This document shows, in pieces, positions 11,422-22,194 of a DNA stretch of 64,000 nt; the first letter of the stretch is position 1; every line of letters starts with the position of its first letter. The notes beneath the pieces were generated by a model. That model was not told where the DNA came from. It made no database searches and saw nothing but the letters and a program-made list of their open reading frames with translations. Location of the stretch: the NCBI GenBank assembly GCA_009602735.1, contig WELA01007910.1:96794-160793 (forward strand). The letters run 5' to 3'. The stretch comes from Mesotaenium endlicherianum. Taxonomy: Eukaryota > Streptophyta > Zygnematophyceae > Zygnematales > Mesotaeniaceae. Made by a program: the position numbers and the translations under genes.

Positions 11422-14400
11422 GCAGCAGATGCCTCCGTCGTTCTTGCAATGTGTGAGTGCCTGACCCTGTGCGCATGCCAGCCCCAGACCTCTTCCTCTT
11501 CCTCTGTTTCTTCATCTTCGTGAGTAGCCCGGGCGCATAACTGCATGCAAGATTTTCCCCACTACCTCCCTTTCCCCTCGAAAGCTGCACCTCTCATCTC
11601 CTTTCGACCCACGATGACTCCCCCGCATCTGCGTGCCTCCGCCCCTCTGCCACGTGGCGGCGGCAGGCGAGAGCTGCGAGGCGCTGCGCAACCAGTACAA
11701 GCTGGTGCTGCTGCGCCTGGGCGAGGCGGCGCGCTGCATCTTCGCGGAGTTTGAGAATGCCATCGAGCGCGACCCCTGCAAGGCGCCGGATCGCGCGGGC
11801 ATGCACCACGGCCTCACGCGCTACGTCGTCAACTACCTCATCCTGCTGCACGAGTACAGCGCCACGCTCGCCCAGCTCTTCGTCGACGCGGGCGAGGATG
11901 TCCCCGTGCCCCACTTTGCCGACGGGGCCGTCGGCGGCGGCAGCGTCAGCTGTGGGGCAGATTTGACGCCCCGGGATTTTGACGACAGGCGGAGCCCCAG
12001 CCAGGGGGGCAATTTCCGCGGGGCGTCGCCCGGGGGCAGCTTGACGGGCGGCGGTGGCGGGAGCAGCAGCGGCCGGGCGGGGGGGCGCTGGAATCAGGGC
12101 CAGGGCTCGAGTGCGGGCGGCGGTTTGGGCGGGGGAGGCCTCAGGAGAGCGTCCAGCTCCTCGGCTGGTGGGAGCAGGACAGGTGGCACTCCAAGAGAGT
12201 CTGACGGGAGGGACGAGCAGGGCGGTGACAGGTGGCAGGGCGAGGGCGACGGGAGGGGTGGCGACGCCAGAGGGCGCCTGATCAGAGGGCTCGAGGTGAA
12301 AGTCCCCGGGGGAGGGGGTGGAGGAGAGGGCGATGGGGGCGGGCCGGGGTCTGACCTCGGCTCAGGGCTGTGGTCGGGGGGGCTGGGATCACGACCGTTT
12401 TCGGACGATCTGACGGCTTACAGCGAGGTTGAGGATGTCGAGGAGCAGGGGGCGGCGGCGGGGGGGGACGACGATGACGAGGACGAGGAGGACGATGACG
12501 AGGATGGGGAGGATGCTGACGAGGACTACGAGGTAGACGAGGCGTGCGTGCTGGAGAGCCCCATCGGCATCCCCTTCCGCGAGGTGGTGGCGGCAGCGGG
12601 GAGCGCGGGCCGGGGCCGGGGCGGGACCGGGGCCGGGGGCGGTGGCGCCGTATCGCAGTCGTCGTCGCTGATTGCCACGACAGTGTGGAAGCTGCACGTG
12701 CTGGTGACCAACCTGGAGGGCAAGGCACGCGCGTACAAGGACCCCGCGCTCGCGCACGTCTTCCTCATGAACAACGTCCACTACATTGCCAGCCGGGTGA
12801 GCGACAGAGAGAACTCGAGAGGGAGAGGGAGAGAGAGAGCCCAGGAAGCGGGGCGTGACGATGATGCACATGAAAGCCCCGCCTCACGCCCCGCCCCGCC
12901 CCGCCCCCCACCCCTTACATCTCACCCTACCCATTACGGCCCTCTTTGTGGCGTCCTATGATATATGGTCCAGCAGTTGGGCGGGCCATGCAGGCAGGCA
13001 GGCAGGCAGGCTCCAGCAGCAGCACGCCATTGCGCTCTATCTCTCTGTGGTGCTGCAGCCTCATATCTCCTCCTCTCCGACCCCCTCTCCTAGCCTGATA
13101 CGGTTCAATCCGATTCGTCCGAGCCTAATTTTTTATCTGGTTGGTGCACTGTTCTGCAGCTGCTTGAGCTGTGTCACCTTGCGGAGTTGCACGTGCTTGC
13201 ACGTGTGTGTGCGTGTGTGTGAGAGGGGCAATGAAGGAGGAATGGAGAGGGGGTGATGGAAAGGGAGAGGGAGAACGAAAGGAGGGGGAGAGGGAGTGGG
13301 AGGGGGAGAGAGGGGGTCGGGAGGGAGGAAGGAGGGTACGAAAGAGGGGGAGAGAAGGCGAGAAGGGGGGTGAGGGCGAGGGGGGAGAAGGAGAAAGAGA
13401 GGGAGAGCAGGGGAGAGGGGGAGGGCTAGGAGGGGATAGAGAGCAGAGAGGACGACGAGAGGAGTGAGAGATGGAGAGGGGCGGACGTGTGGGTGAGGGG
13501 AAGAGGGAAGGGGAGGCCAATTGCGAGGGGGAAAGGGAGTGCCGGCTGATGCTGAGCCACTTGACAGAGGTGGAGACGGTTGGTTTGGGGGCGGGCGTGC
13601 GGCCTCCACGTGGCAGGTGAAGCAGTCGAAACTGAGGAGCGTGGTGGGCGACGACTGGGTGCGCCAGCAGGCCAGCGTGGTGCGCCTGCACGCCACGGCG
13701 TACCAGCGCCTGACGTGGAACAAGGCGCTGGCGTGCCTCAGCCAGGACGCCGGCACGCCTTCGCACCACCACTCCATCAGCCGCCAGGCCATCAAGGTGT
13801 GCCCCTCCCCGCGCCCCCGCACGCATGCATACGCCAACTGGCGCGTTCCTATCCACTCGCTCTCTCGAGAGGTGTGTGTGTGTTTTTTTTGGGGGGCGGG
13901 GGGGGGGGGGTCATGTTTCCTCTGCCTTTGTTCCTACTTCCAGGAATTGCTCCACTTGGCTTGTCCTTTCACGTGTTGGCTGAGGAGGAGAACCACTGGG
14001 CCTCGCTGCTCTCGTTTGACACTGCTCTCGCTCTCACCACAATCTTCTGTGCATGCACATGTGTGACTACGCACCACCGGCGCCTGTGCATGTGGAACCA
14101 TGTCCAGTGATGTGGTACACTTGCTCACATCTCTTGCCTGTTGTCTCGTGCAAGTCTCCACGTCTGTGCACTCACATGCACGTACATCTACGCGCGTGCG
14201 GATATATACTCACATTTCACGTGCACGGTGCGCGTGTGTCGGCCCGCTGGGTGCCGCAGGAGCGCTTCCGATACTTCAACCTGCTGGTGGACGAGACGCA
14301 CCGCGAGCAGGCCACGTGGGTGGTGCCGGAGGACCGCCTGCGCGAGGAGCTGCGCGCCGCCATCCGCAAGCGCCTGCTGCCCGCGTACCGTGACTTCTAC

Positions 14401-14547
14401 TCGCGCTTCGGCAACCTGCTGGAGAACGGGCGCCACCCCGACAAGTACATCCGCTACTCGCCCGCGGACCTCGACGCCGCCATCTCCGACCTCTTCCGCG
14501 GCTCGCCGGCGCCCTCCCGTAGCAGCATCGGACCGAGTTCTAAGTAG
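9586..14547 (+). CDS. EXO70: EXO70 family exocyst subunit (five exons)
   Basis: EXO70 is the exocyst subunit that binds the plasma membrane and tethers secretory vesicles. Exons are 9586-10530, 11148-11316, 11667-12796, 13617-13796 and 14260-14547. Every intron is GT-AG, the phases are 0, 1, 0 and 0, and the total of 2712 bases gives 903 residues. Family landmarks in order are RLEEEFRYLL, ERRLCDSIFF followed by LDEQCFADVARGAV, then FENAIERD, then YKDPALAHVFLMNNVHYI, then GDDWVRQ, and near the C-terminus ERFRYFNLLVDE and PDKYIRYSPADLDAAISDLF. These match land-plant EXO70 closely. The usual length is about 600-700 residues. The excess is a low-complexity insertion at about residues 458-703, rich in Gly/Ser and then Asp/Glu. 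Met at 9727 is an alternative start, because the first 47 residues are low complexity. A TGTAA motif follows the stop at 14586. Confidence 0.93.
10547..10590. repeat. (CT)n microsatellite in EXO70 intron 1
   Basis: About 22 CT units begin 16 bases after the exon 1 donor at 10531. The tract is open in all frames, so naive gene callers would extend exon 1 through it as a Leu-Ser repeat. Confidence 0.85.
11365..11422. repeat. (GT)n then (GA)n compound microsatellite in EXO70 intron 2
   Basis: A GT run passes directly into a GA run just downstream of the exon 2 donor at 11317. It is an intronic simple repeat. Confidence 0.85.
13220..13545 (+). repeat. Long polypurine tract in EXO70 intron 3
   Basis: Roughly 320 bases of almost pure G/A with GGGA and GAGG units and few pyrimidines fill the middle of intron 3 (12797-13616). 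Such tracts are known to favour triplex or G-rich structures. The intron still has a strong GTGAGC donor and a GGCAG acceptor. Confidence 0.8.
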
Positions 14548-15663
14548 CACTTGCTCTGGGAAGGGGAGGANTTTGGGCTCGATAGTGTAACGTGTATGAC
14601 TTACTTACCATGACTTGGTTTTTGCGTACGCACGTAACTACCTCTAGCATAGTAAATAGCACATTGGGTATGTATAAGAAGCTGAGCAATCCTGATTGAA
14701 GGTGTGAGGAACAATTTTTGACAACACCCTTTGTGATTATGTATTAAGTGGACCGTGGGCTACATCGAGCTCCTAACTTTTGTATTAGACTCATATTTAC
14801 TCTTTGCGTGTCTCCCTTGATCGAAACGTATTTTTGTTTAATGCTGTGTTACTCATCTTAGCTGCATGCCTTTCTTTCACCTTTGATGCACAAATAAGAG
14901 GCCAGGGGAGAGTGCCCGTTGTGGTGTTGACTTGCCACCTGGCGTATATCGACAATGTTGAGAATTAATCATATGTGCAACGGGTATATTAACATACTGA
15001 AGTCTTTATGTGACATTGCACACAATGCGCAAAACTTGCAGTGGTGTTGAGCTGTGCAAAACACAAAAATGCTCCGCAATTGATTGTGAGGAAAAAAGAG
15101 CAAGGGATTTAGCAATCAAGCTGGACTTCAAGTACACTGACCTCCAAATTTGAACCTTTGCGCTCCATCCATCTTCTGGTACATTATGTCTACGAGCATA
15201 TTCGTCTTCAGTTTTTCATGCAAACATGTATGCAAGATACATACTCGTTGTTTGCATATCAATTCTATATGTACTCTTTCATGGATATGAACAAATTTGT
15301 TGGACGTGGACAGACAACTGGAGAAGAAAGGGCTTCCATTGCCCATGATCCAGAGGAATAAACGAACATGCATAATATGGTACCTCAAGAACAATGGTGA
15401 GCACTTCGAGAGCTTTCTGGATTTCTTAGCAGACAACAATTGTGAGAAATTATCTACTCGACGACAGGACTAGCACCCCGCCAAACGCTCGCTCAATTGA
15501 CCTCCTCCTTTTCTCCCCCCCGCAGCAATTTCAAGGTCCGCTAGCAGTGCCTGAAGGACCCCGTGCTCGTTGGAGCAGCTACACTAGCAAGGTTGTGACT
15601 TTTCAATCCAATCGCACTTGGCAACCTCGACTTTTTGCTGTAGCCCAACAGATTTCCCCCCCC

Positions 15664-15790
15664 NNNNNNNNNNNNNNNNNNNNNNNNNNNNNNNNNNNNN
15701 NNNNNNNNNNNNNNNNNNNNNNNNNNNNNNNNNNNNNNNNNNNNNNNNNNNNNNNNNNNNNNNNNNNNNNNNNNNNNNNNNNNNNNNNNN
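15664..15790. other. Assembly gap (127 N) inside a poly-C tract
   Basis: The run of N is bounded by C homopolymer on both sides, so the gap probably hides a longer C/G homopolymer or G-rich structure that sequencing did not cross. Confidence 0.95.
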
Positions 15791-16880
15791 CCCCCCCCCC
15801 CCCTCCCCTCTGCGTAGTGGAGCGAATGGGCCATGACGTGGGAGATCAAGGACATGCCCAGAGTATCCAAAGGGCAGGGTAATGCAGTTGTGCCCCTGTA
15901 CGCGATTGCAAATCTTGCTCGCTCTTGCCTCAGGGCTGGAGCCCACGAGTTGGAAGAACAGCAGCAGCCAGGCAAGCCTCAAGATGTGTCTGTTTCTACA
16001 GTCACGCCGTGAGCCCCGCTGTACGTTGTGCGAGCCCTGCCCCTGGCCCTGTCTTTGCCCTCCCACTGTCAATATGGTATCCGACCACTCTGACGTGCCT
16101 GAGCACCTTGTGTGTGACCTTGGCAAAGATGAACGCCATGGGCCAGAATGGGCACATACACCTTTTCTCGGCCACGATCGACCTGGCAGAGAAGTGCGGG
16201 TGGCGCGACCCCAACTCGCGGTTGCTGCACGGCTACAACCTCGGTCATGCGGTCAACATCTTGCGACCAAGCATGCACGATTATCTCAAAGGTGAGCTCC
16301 GCGAAATTTGGGTCCACCTCCAAAATAGCGGTGCATGCTTGGCCGCAAGAGGTCGTCCGCCTGAGGTAGCACCAAACATACATCTGGAGGCGAGACCGTG
16401 CCACTCGACCCTCAACGCCAGGTAGCGGATGACTGGGAAGTCATCCACGTAGCCATCCTCTATTATCAACTACGACGTCGATGACGGATGACTTTTACAA
16501 GCTGCGACAAACCCAAGCTCAGCTAGCCCCGGAGGGTGGGGTGATCTTGGCTTGTCGTGCACACCCCACCTTCCCCCCCACCCAGCGCCTGCTGCCAAAT
16601 TGAGCGTCACATCACAAGAAACTGCTGCAGCTCATGAGAAGGTCATGCAGCCTTGTGTTTGTGCTCAAGGTAAGTGTGCATGGTATGCATGACTCGGAAT
16701 GGAGACATCAGACAGAGCGGGTGTGGACGTTCTTGGTGGTCTAGCAGTTTGGTGGGAGGGTAATAAGTAAAGATGGCAGCTAAACACAATGTAAGAGGAG
16801 CCCAGAAAGCACTCTAGCGTGATTGCGAAGTCGACATCTGTCCAAAAGCAAGTTGAGTTTTACACTAGGAGCCAGAAGCA

Positions 16881-16881
<1 letters not shown>

Positions 16882-16915
<34 letters not shown>
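16882..16915. repeat. (TG)n microsatellite
   Basis: About 17 TG units, followed by looser GTGTGCG repeats to about 16972. Confidence 0.85.
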
Positions 16916-16916
<1 letters not shown>

Positions 16917-18234
16917 ATGTTTGTGTGCGGGTGTGTGTGTGCAAAAGTGTTTGTGTGCGGGTGTGCGTGTGACATCCCAGAGATATTAAGGGTGGGCGAA
17001 GAGTCTAAGCAGACTCTCTATTGAAGGGAGAGGGGTTGGGCGCCCAATAGAGTGTCAAGAGCATGTCAAAGAGAAATAAGAGACCAACCCATGAGAGGGA
17101 TGAGGTGGGCAGGTTATCCTTTTAAAAGGTCAACATGATACCATATCTTGGAGTAGAGCGGAACGTGCTGTGGCTGTGCTTGTCTTGCAGCACCAGAATC
17201 TGGTGCGGCGCCACCACGATCGTAACTGCCGCGATGGCCGGCATGGATGGCGTGAGGCATGAGCCGATGAAACGGTTGCTTGCACCATCCGCCCCAAGCT
17301 CTCCCCGCCCCTGCCCATCCCTGCCTCATCAACCCACTAGACTTCCAAAGAAAAAGATTTTCAAGCTACACTGTAAAAATGCACAGCCTCTGAATGGGCA
17401 AAAATGGCAATGGCATTTTTTTTCCCGTGTGGGGATAGACATGGCAATATTAGTTTACACTTTATTTGGCAATTTTCCATGTAGTGCCAGGCTTGTTTCA
17501 TAATCCATTTGCAGGTCTGCATGGACGCAGTGCCATACTGGATGTGCATTCCATTTCTAGTACTACGTGGATGCGCATTTTCACAAAGTGCTCAGATTGG
17601 CACAACATTTACACTTGTCAACTCTAATGACCAACAATGTACATCGTTTCTCAACAAGCCAAACACTACAAACTTTTTGCTCATGAGCTAGCTGCTAATG
17701 CCATCAAGCACTACATGTCTCTTCCTACCAAAACTTGATCATTTACTTAACCATCACAATTTCAAAAACTGCACGCTTCCCCAACTTCTCTCCTTTTATC
17801 CACCGTGTGCTGAAACATTTGCATACAAGTCCACCAGCACACACATGTAAGAATCAAATAATACTATTGCATCCACTGACCATAGCACAATTGGAGTTCA
17901 TATCGCAAGAAGCAAAACCAGAGCCGTCACAAGCAAGCAACAAGCAGTAGCTAGCAGCATCGAGGAAAAACAAGTATAAGTAATCACCACCAACAAGCAC
18001 CCCACATGCAGTAGACTAGCATGGAGAAGCTCAAGCTAGTTTTTGCAAACGCCAGTAGCAGGATTATCTAGCACCAGTAACAATCTCTATTATGATATCA
18101 GCAAGCTGCAAGAACAAAGCAACACCCACCCTTCTTCAAACCTTCTTCACCCTCTACCTTTTCTTAACCTCCAACTAGCAATCGAGATGAGGGGGACACC
18201 TCTGCAGTTTCAAAAAGCAATAAGAGACTGCAGC

Positions 18235-18460
18235 CCTAGTTATGGAATAGATATTTCTCGTATATGTATATCGTGGACGTACACAACGGATTACGTAGAC
18301 CGTTGCCGTATAACATGCTAAGTACGTGTGTCGGCACAAAAATTGACATATAAATTGACCGCGCGTGTGGAAAGCAAAAAGATCGTCGACTCCGACAAAC
18401 TAACCAAACAGATAACAAAGACACGTCGAGTCATCGCCGACTACGCGGATTGGGTGACGG
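18235..18460 (+). mobile_element. Left end of a hAT-like DNA transposon
   Basis: The sequence starts CCTAGTTATGGAATA and is followed by ACGTATA-type motifs, then TACGTGTGTCGGCACAAA and CGCGTGTGGAAAGC. The same order of blocks occurs at the left end of the element at 21176, so both belong to one family. No partner right end was found for this copy, so its extent is open. It may reach past the T-rich repeats or be truncated. Confidence 0.5.
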
Positions 18461-18710
18461 GGAACATTTGAGTTTAACCTTTTAACGACTACACTCGTCA
18501 AGATATCTTATCACCCCACGACCACCAACGTCGATCAACTTCACACCAGCGCACCAGATTGACAAGCCATAGCCCACCAATTTGCTCACTAGCTTTGTAC
18601 AACGTTCACTGCTTTGCTCCTACATTCAGTCACAAATCCACTTCCACCCTCCATTCCTCTTAGTGTCGCTCGATTTTTTCTCAGTATTTGTAGTTAGGGT
18701 ACTCTTGAAG

Positions 18711-18822
18711 ATGGGCAACCGTGGGGAGTCCTTTTTTATGGACTCACAAGACAATGAAGAGCCACTAGTGGAGGTGGAGGAGGGCTCACGTGTGAGAGAT
18801 GACAATAATTCCAGTAAGAAAC
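18711..18822 (+). CDS. Candidate first exon, possibly of a transposase
   Basis: An ATG in fair context opens a 37-codon stretch that is acidic (DNEEPLVEVEEG) and then basic (SSKKRK). It runs into an excellent GTAAGT donor after 18822; a second donor, GTAAGA, follows 18813 in the same phase. It lies about 480 bases inside the hAT-like left end at 18235. An acidic then basic start is compatible with a nuclear protein such as a transposase, but no downstream exon was found in the T-rich sequence that follows. Confidence 0.3.
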
Positions 18823-18929
18823 GTAAGTGCGACAAACATTCCAAGTTCCTTTGCCAAAGATTGTATTTTTGCATGTTGTGGGGCAAATTTTTCTGAGTTG
18901 TAGGTGGGCATGTCACATATTAGCTTCTA

Positions 18930-20340
18930 TTTAGTGTGGGGTATTTATTGTTATCATCCATTTGCACTCGCAATATCAACCGCTTCGTCTTTCTTCTAAG
19001 CCTGTATGTGCAGTGCGTGCTTCCCTGGTGGCTGCTATCTGTTGTAATTCAGCCCGTTACTTATTCTACGTTATCTGCCTTACTATTTTTCTGTCTAACT
19101 CGTCTGCAATGGCTGCTCATAGCCTGTCAGTATCTGTTGCTGCTGTTTTGTTCTTTTTGCAAGTATTGTGTTCCCTAGTGGCTGCTGTGTATATGTCATT
19201 TCTACTTCTGCTGGCAGCTACACATCTTTTGACACTTTAGTGGAACTATTGTACTCTCTTGCAATTTTTAGCTATCTTCTGCCTGCTGTCTTTTTTCATG
19301 GGGCTGGCTTTTATCATGGCACATTTCAAATGCAAGTGTTTGTGCTTCATATTGACTGGTGTGTGCGTTTGACTTGTGCTCCTGCTGGCTGCCATTCACC
19401 TTTAATATTTTTTGTTGTATTCTTTTGCATTTTTCTTTCTCTGTATTTTAGCTACTGTCTTGTGTCATTTGTTAATGCTGTCTGTTGTTATGCTCCTTAG
19501 CTGCTGGTATGCTACTTTTGGTGTTGTAGTGAAACAGATAGATAAAGTACTTAGTTAAATATAATACTTTACCTATTCAAGACAAGGATCTTTGAATACA
19601 AGTGGTAGCTTCTTGAAAGAGAGATGACTTCTTGAAAGTTAATATATTTCTAGAATTTGGCATGTACAAGAATGATTCCCCAATGCCTTTCTATGCTCTA
19701 GCTCTTATTTATATACTTGCTACATACGTAATTTCTAGAAAGGGGCATGTTGATGTGTTGGCACCCAACACATCCCAAAACTTGCCACCTCTTTCTAGAA
19801 TAATGTATACATGTCCTTTTGATCTAAAAATGGCACATTTGACTTTTGCCACATGGAGTTCTTCTAGGTCCTTCCTCTAACTTCGAAAATGCCTTAGAAG
19901 CTTAAAAGGACATGAACGAAGTCACTAGAGTACCTATTCACACCTGAATCCACACAATACTACTCCAAATATATTTGAAAACATTGAAATATATGCAAAC
20001 TAATATATTATAACTCAAATCACTACAGGTGTCCTCTACCTGCACTCCTTTGCATTTTTTTTAAATTGTATCTATTGCCTGTCCTTGCTGCTATGCTCCT
20101 TGTTCTTCGTGTTTGTTGCTTGCTGTTATCTGTTTGTCACCCTCTTTATATATTTTACCTTCTTATATTCTCCTGTGCTTTTCTTTTCCCATGTGTTTTG
20201 GCTACTGTTTTGTGTTGTGTCATATTCTTGTCTGCTGTTATGCTCCTCAGCTGCTAGTATGCTATTTTGCTGTATGCTACCTGCACTCTTTTGCATTCTT
20301 ATGTGGTTGTTATGCCCGTCCTTGTCGAGTACCTTTAATG
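18930..20340. repeat. T-rich imperfect tandem repeat tract
   Basis: Phrases such as CTGCTGTTATGCTCC, TTAGCTGCTGGTATGCTA, CTACCTGCACTC and TTTTGCATT recur several times in loose order. The strong T bias opens hydrophobic reading frames that are not genes. A solo LTR (19525-20027) interrupts the tract. Confidence 0.55.
19525..20027. mobile_element. Solo LTR, 503 bp, family unknown
   Basis: It starts TGTAGTGA and ends TCACTACA, an inverted TG...CA pair. It is flanked by perfect 5-bp duplications GGTGT (19520-19524 and 20028-20032). It contains a TTATTTATATAC box and no coding potential. A short inverted-repeat transposon is possible, but the TG...CA ends and 5-bp duplication favour a solo LTR. 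Confidence 0.75.
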
Positions 20341-21167
20341 TCTAGTAGTAGAATAGAAGGATGGAGGGTCGATGACAGGTCTTAGTGGTTAGTCGGGTTA
20401 GGGTGGTAGATGAGGATGGTCTAGTCTGTGGGCAGTGGTGGTGAACACTGGGACCCATGATCTACTCACAAGGATCTGCTATTGAGCAACTGTGAGGCTC
20501 CCCCTAGATGATGCGCTTATTCTCTACCTCCACACGTGTGCTTGCCGCCCCACGTGTGAAGGTTGACCCTCAAGTTCGCTCGCCTGAAGGGTCGGCGCGG
20601 GTACCCAGTGGGATCCCCCACTGTCCATGGCTAGATTGTCACGTACCATAGGCAATTTCGACGGGTGTGCTCGCGTGGTCGCTAGGGGATAGGGAAAGTA
20701 AGGTTGAGGGGTAGTTGGGTTACCTTTTGACTTGAGAGTTACGTGTGTGTGTTCGTCCTTAGGTTCGTACCCCTTTGTACTTAGAGTACACGATGATTTG
20801 TGTGTTATGACGCGATGATGCGTCATTTATGGTAGTTAGAGTTTTGTTTCACTACGTAGAAGCTCGGCATAGTTTGTGAGGGCACACTACTTAGACCGCG
20901 AGTTAACATCATCATGGTTTTAGCTTTGTATGTTCTTTCTCATGAGAGTGATGTTCTTCTTTTTGTTGTGACTTGGTGCTCATGTTGTTTGTGCCTTCTT
21001 GCGTTCCTTGCTTCTAGTGTAGATTGCTCATAATGCACAAATGCATATTAAGTCGCAAATCCGCTCCCTCTCTCTCGGCCATAACATTGCTTATCGCTCT
21101 TAATCTTTCGATTCTTGGTGCTACGGTTCGCCCATTACTTCAGTTTTACACTTCCTTGCCCTAGCTC
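20341..21167. other. Unassigned sequence, no gene seen
   Basis: Mixed-composition sequence between the T-rich tract and the DNA transposon at 21176. No convincing reading frame or RNA is visible. Together with 22195-22987 it may be part of an older repeat into which later elements inserted. Confidence 0.35.
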
Positions 21168-21175
21168 GTCACATA

Positions 21176-22186
21176 CCTAGTTATGAAATACGTTTTTGTC
21201 GTATACGTATTACGCATACGTACGCACGTATTTTATCAAACAAAATCGTAAAACGTGTTAAATACGTGTGTCGACAAAGAAACCAATAAATAAGACGGTC
21301 ACGCGTGTGGGAAGCTCAAACTTTGTCGATTCTGACAACCTAACCGAAAAAACAATGGCGTCGGGTCCAGTCACCGCCGATTAGGCAAGAAGTGGGTGTT
21401 GAAGGACTCGGGACTTGGGAGTCGGGAATGCTGGGGAGTCGGGCGCCGAGGCCTTTTTCTTGTCGATCGGACCAGGGACTCGTCACTCCCTTGGCCCAGG
21501 TCATTGGGTGGCAGGGGTGGCTCTGACGAGCCTGTACCTCGTCGCCTACTCCAATTTGTCTTCGATGGGGGTTTTTCATTGCCCCTCGCTGTCGTTTCTT
21601 GTCCACAAGGGGCCTGTGTGGCGCTACCTGGTCTGTCCGGTGTGACGACTATTGTGATTTATCGCTCGGCTCGGTTAGCCGGCGGCCGCTTCCCTTTTGT
21701 TGAGGAGCCCGGTGGGCTCCATTCTATGTTTGGCCCTGCATGGCCATAATGCCATGCATGGCCATAATGCCATGCTGATGCTGCTGAGCGTGAGCACAAT
21801 AATTGTTTTCGTGCGGTCGGGCTTCTGTGGCCGTTCCGCGTTGTCGCTTCTGTCGCTTGCATACGTCAGCAACTCGTTCAAATAAGTGTGGCTCAGTGTG
21901 GCTCGATGAGATAATTTGCCGCCATTTGCCGCAATCCACAAATCACGACGTTTTGGATGTCAAAAACAAGTCTGTCAGTCGGAGCCAGTCCCCCGTATGT
22001 GCGCAGACTTACAATTGAAGTAAAATTATTGTTGATGTAATTCAAGAGGAATAAAGTTTACAAAAAAGAGCGGAGTCAATCTATCTAATTTATTATTTTG
22101 CCTATTATACGTATTTAGCAAATACGGCAAGATATACCGCGTTATACGCGGCCGACCGACCGATACGCGTGTATCCCATGACTAGG
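21176..22186. mobile_element. hAT-like DNA transposon, 1.0 kb, non-autonomous
   Basis: Ends are CCTAGTTATG and CATGACTAGG (one mismatch as inverted repeats). They are flanked by near-perfect 8-bp duplications GTCACATA (21168-21175) and GTCACAAA (22187-22194). Many ACGTATT/AATACG motifs lie just inside both ends, as expected for subterminal transposase-binding repeats. The body has no recognisable transposase. An 8-bp duplication fits the hAT superfamily, but the terminal bases are not the textbook hAT ones. Confidence 0.7.
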
Positions 22187-22194
22187 GTCACAAA

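Larger units (their letters stand above)
14548..18226. other. Non-coding stretch after EXO70
   Basis: It begins with the EXO70 3-prime UTR and then holds no gene I can support. It contains one isolated N at 14571, the gap at 15664-15790 and a GT microsatellite. A short plus-strand open stretch at about 16131-16300 reads HIHLFSATIDLAEKCGW and HGYNLGHAVNILRPSMHDYL. It looks protein-like but matches no family I know, and its opposite strand is open too. Sequence after 17.4 kb is AT-richer. Confidence 0.4.

Noticed and set aside
13125-13856. Two Pro/Ser-rich minus-strand ORFs of about 240 residues
   Set aside because: They are complements of the intronic polypurine tract; the true coding strand is EXO70 exon 4 in the + direction.
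18936-19500. Hydrophobic plus-strand ORFs resembling membrane proteins
   Set aside because: The T-rich repeat tract gives Leu/Phe/Val codons in every frame. No conserved motif is present.
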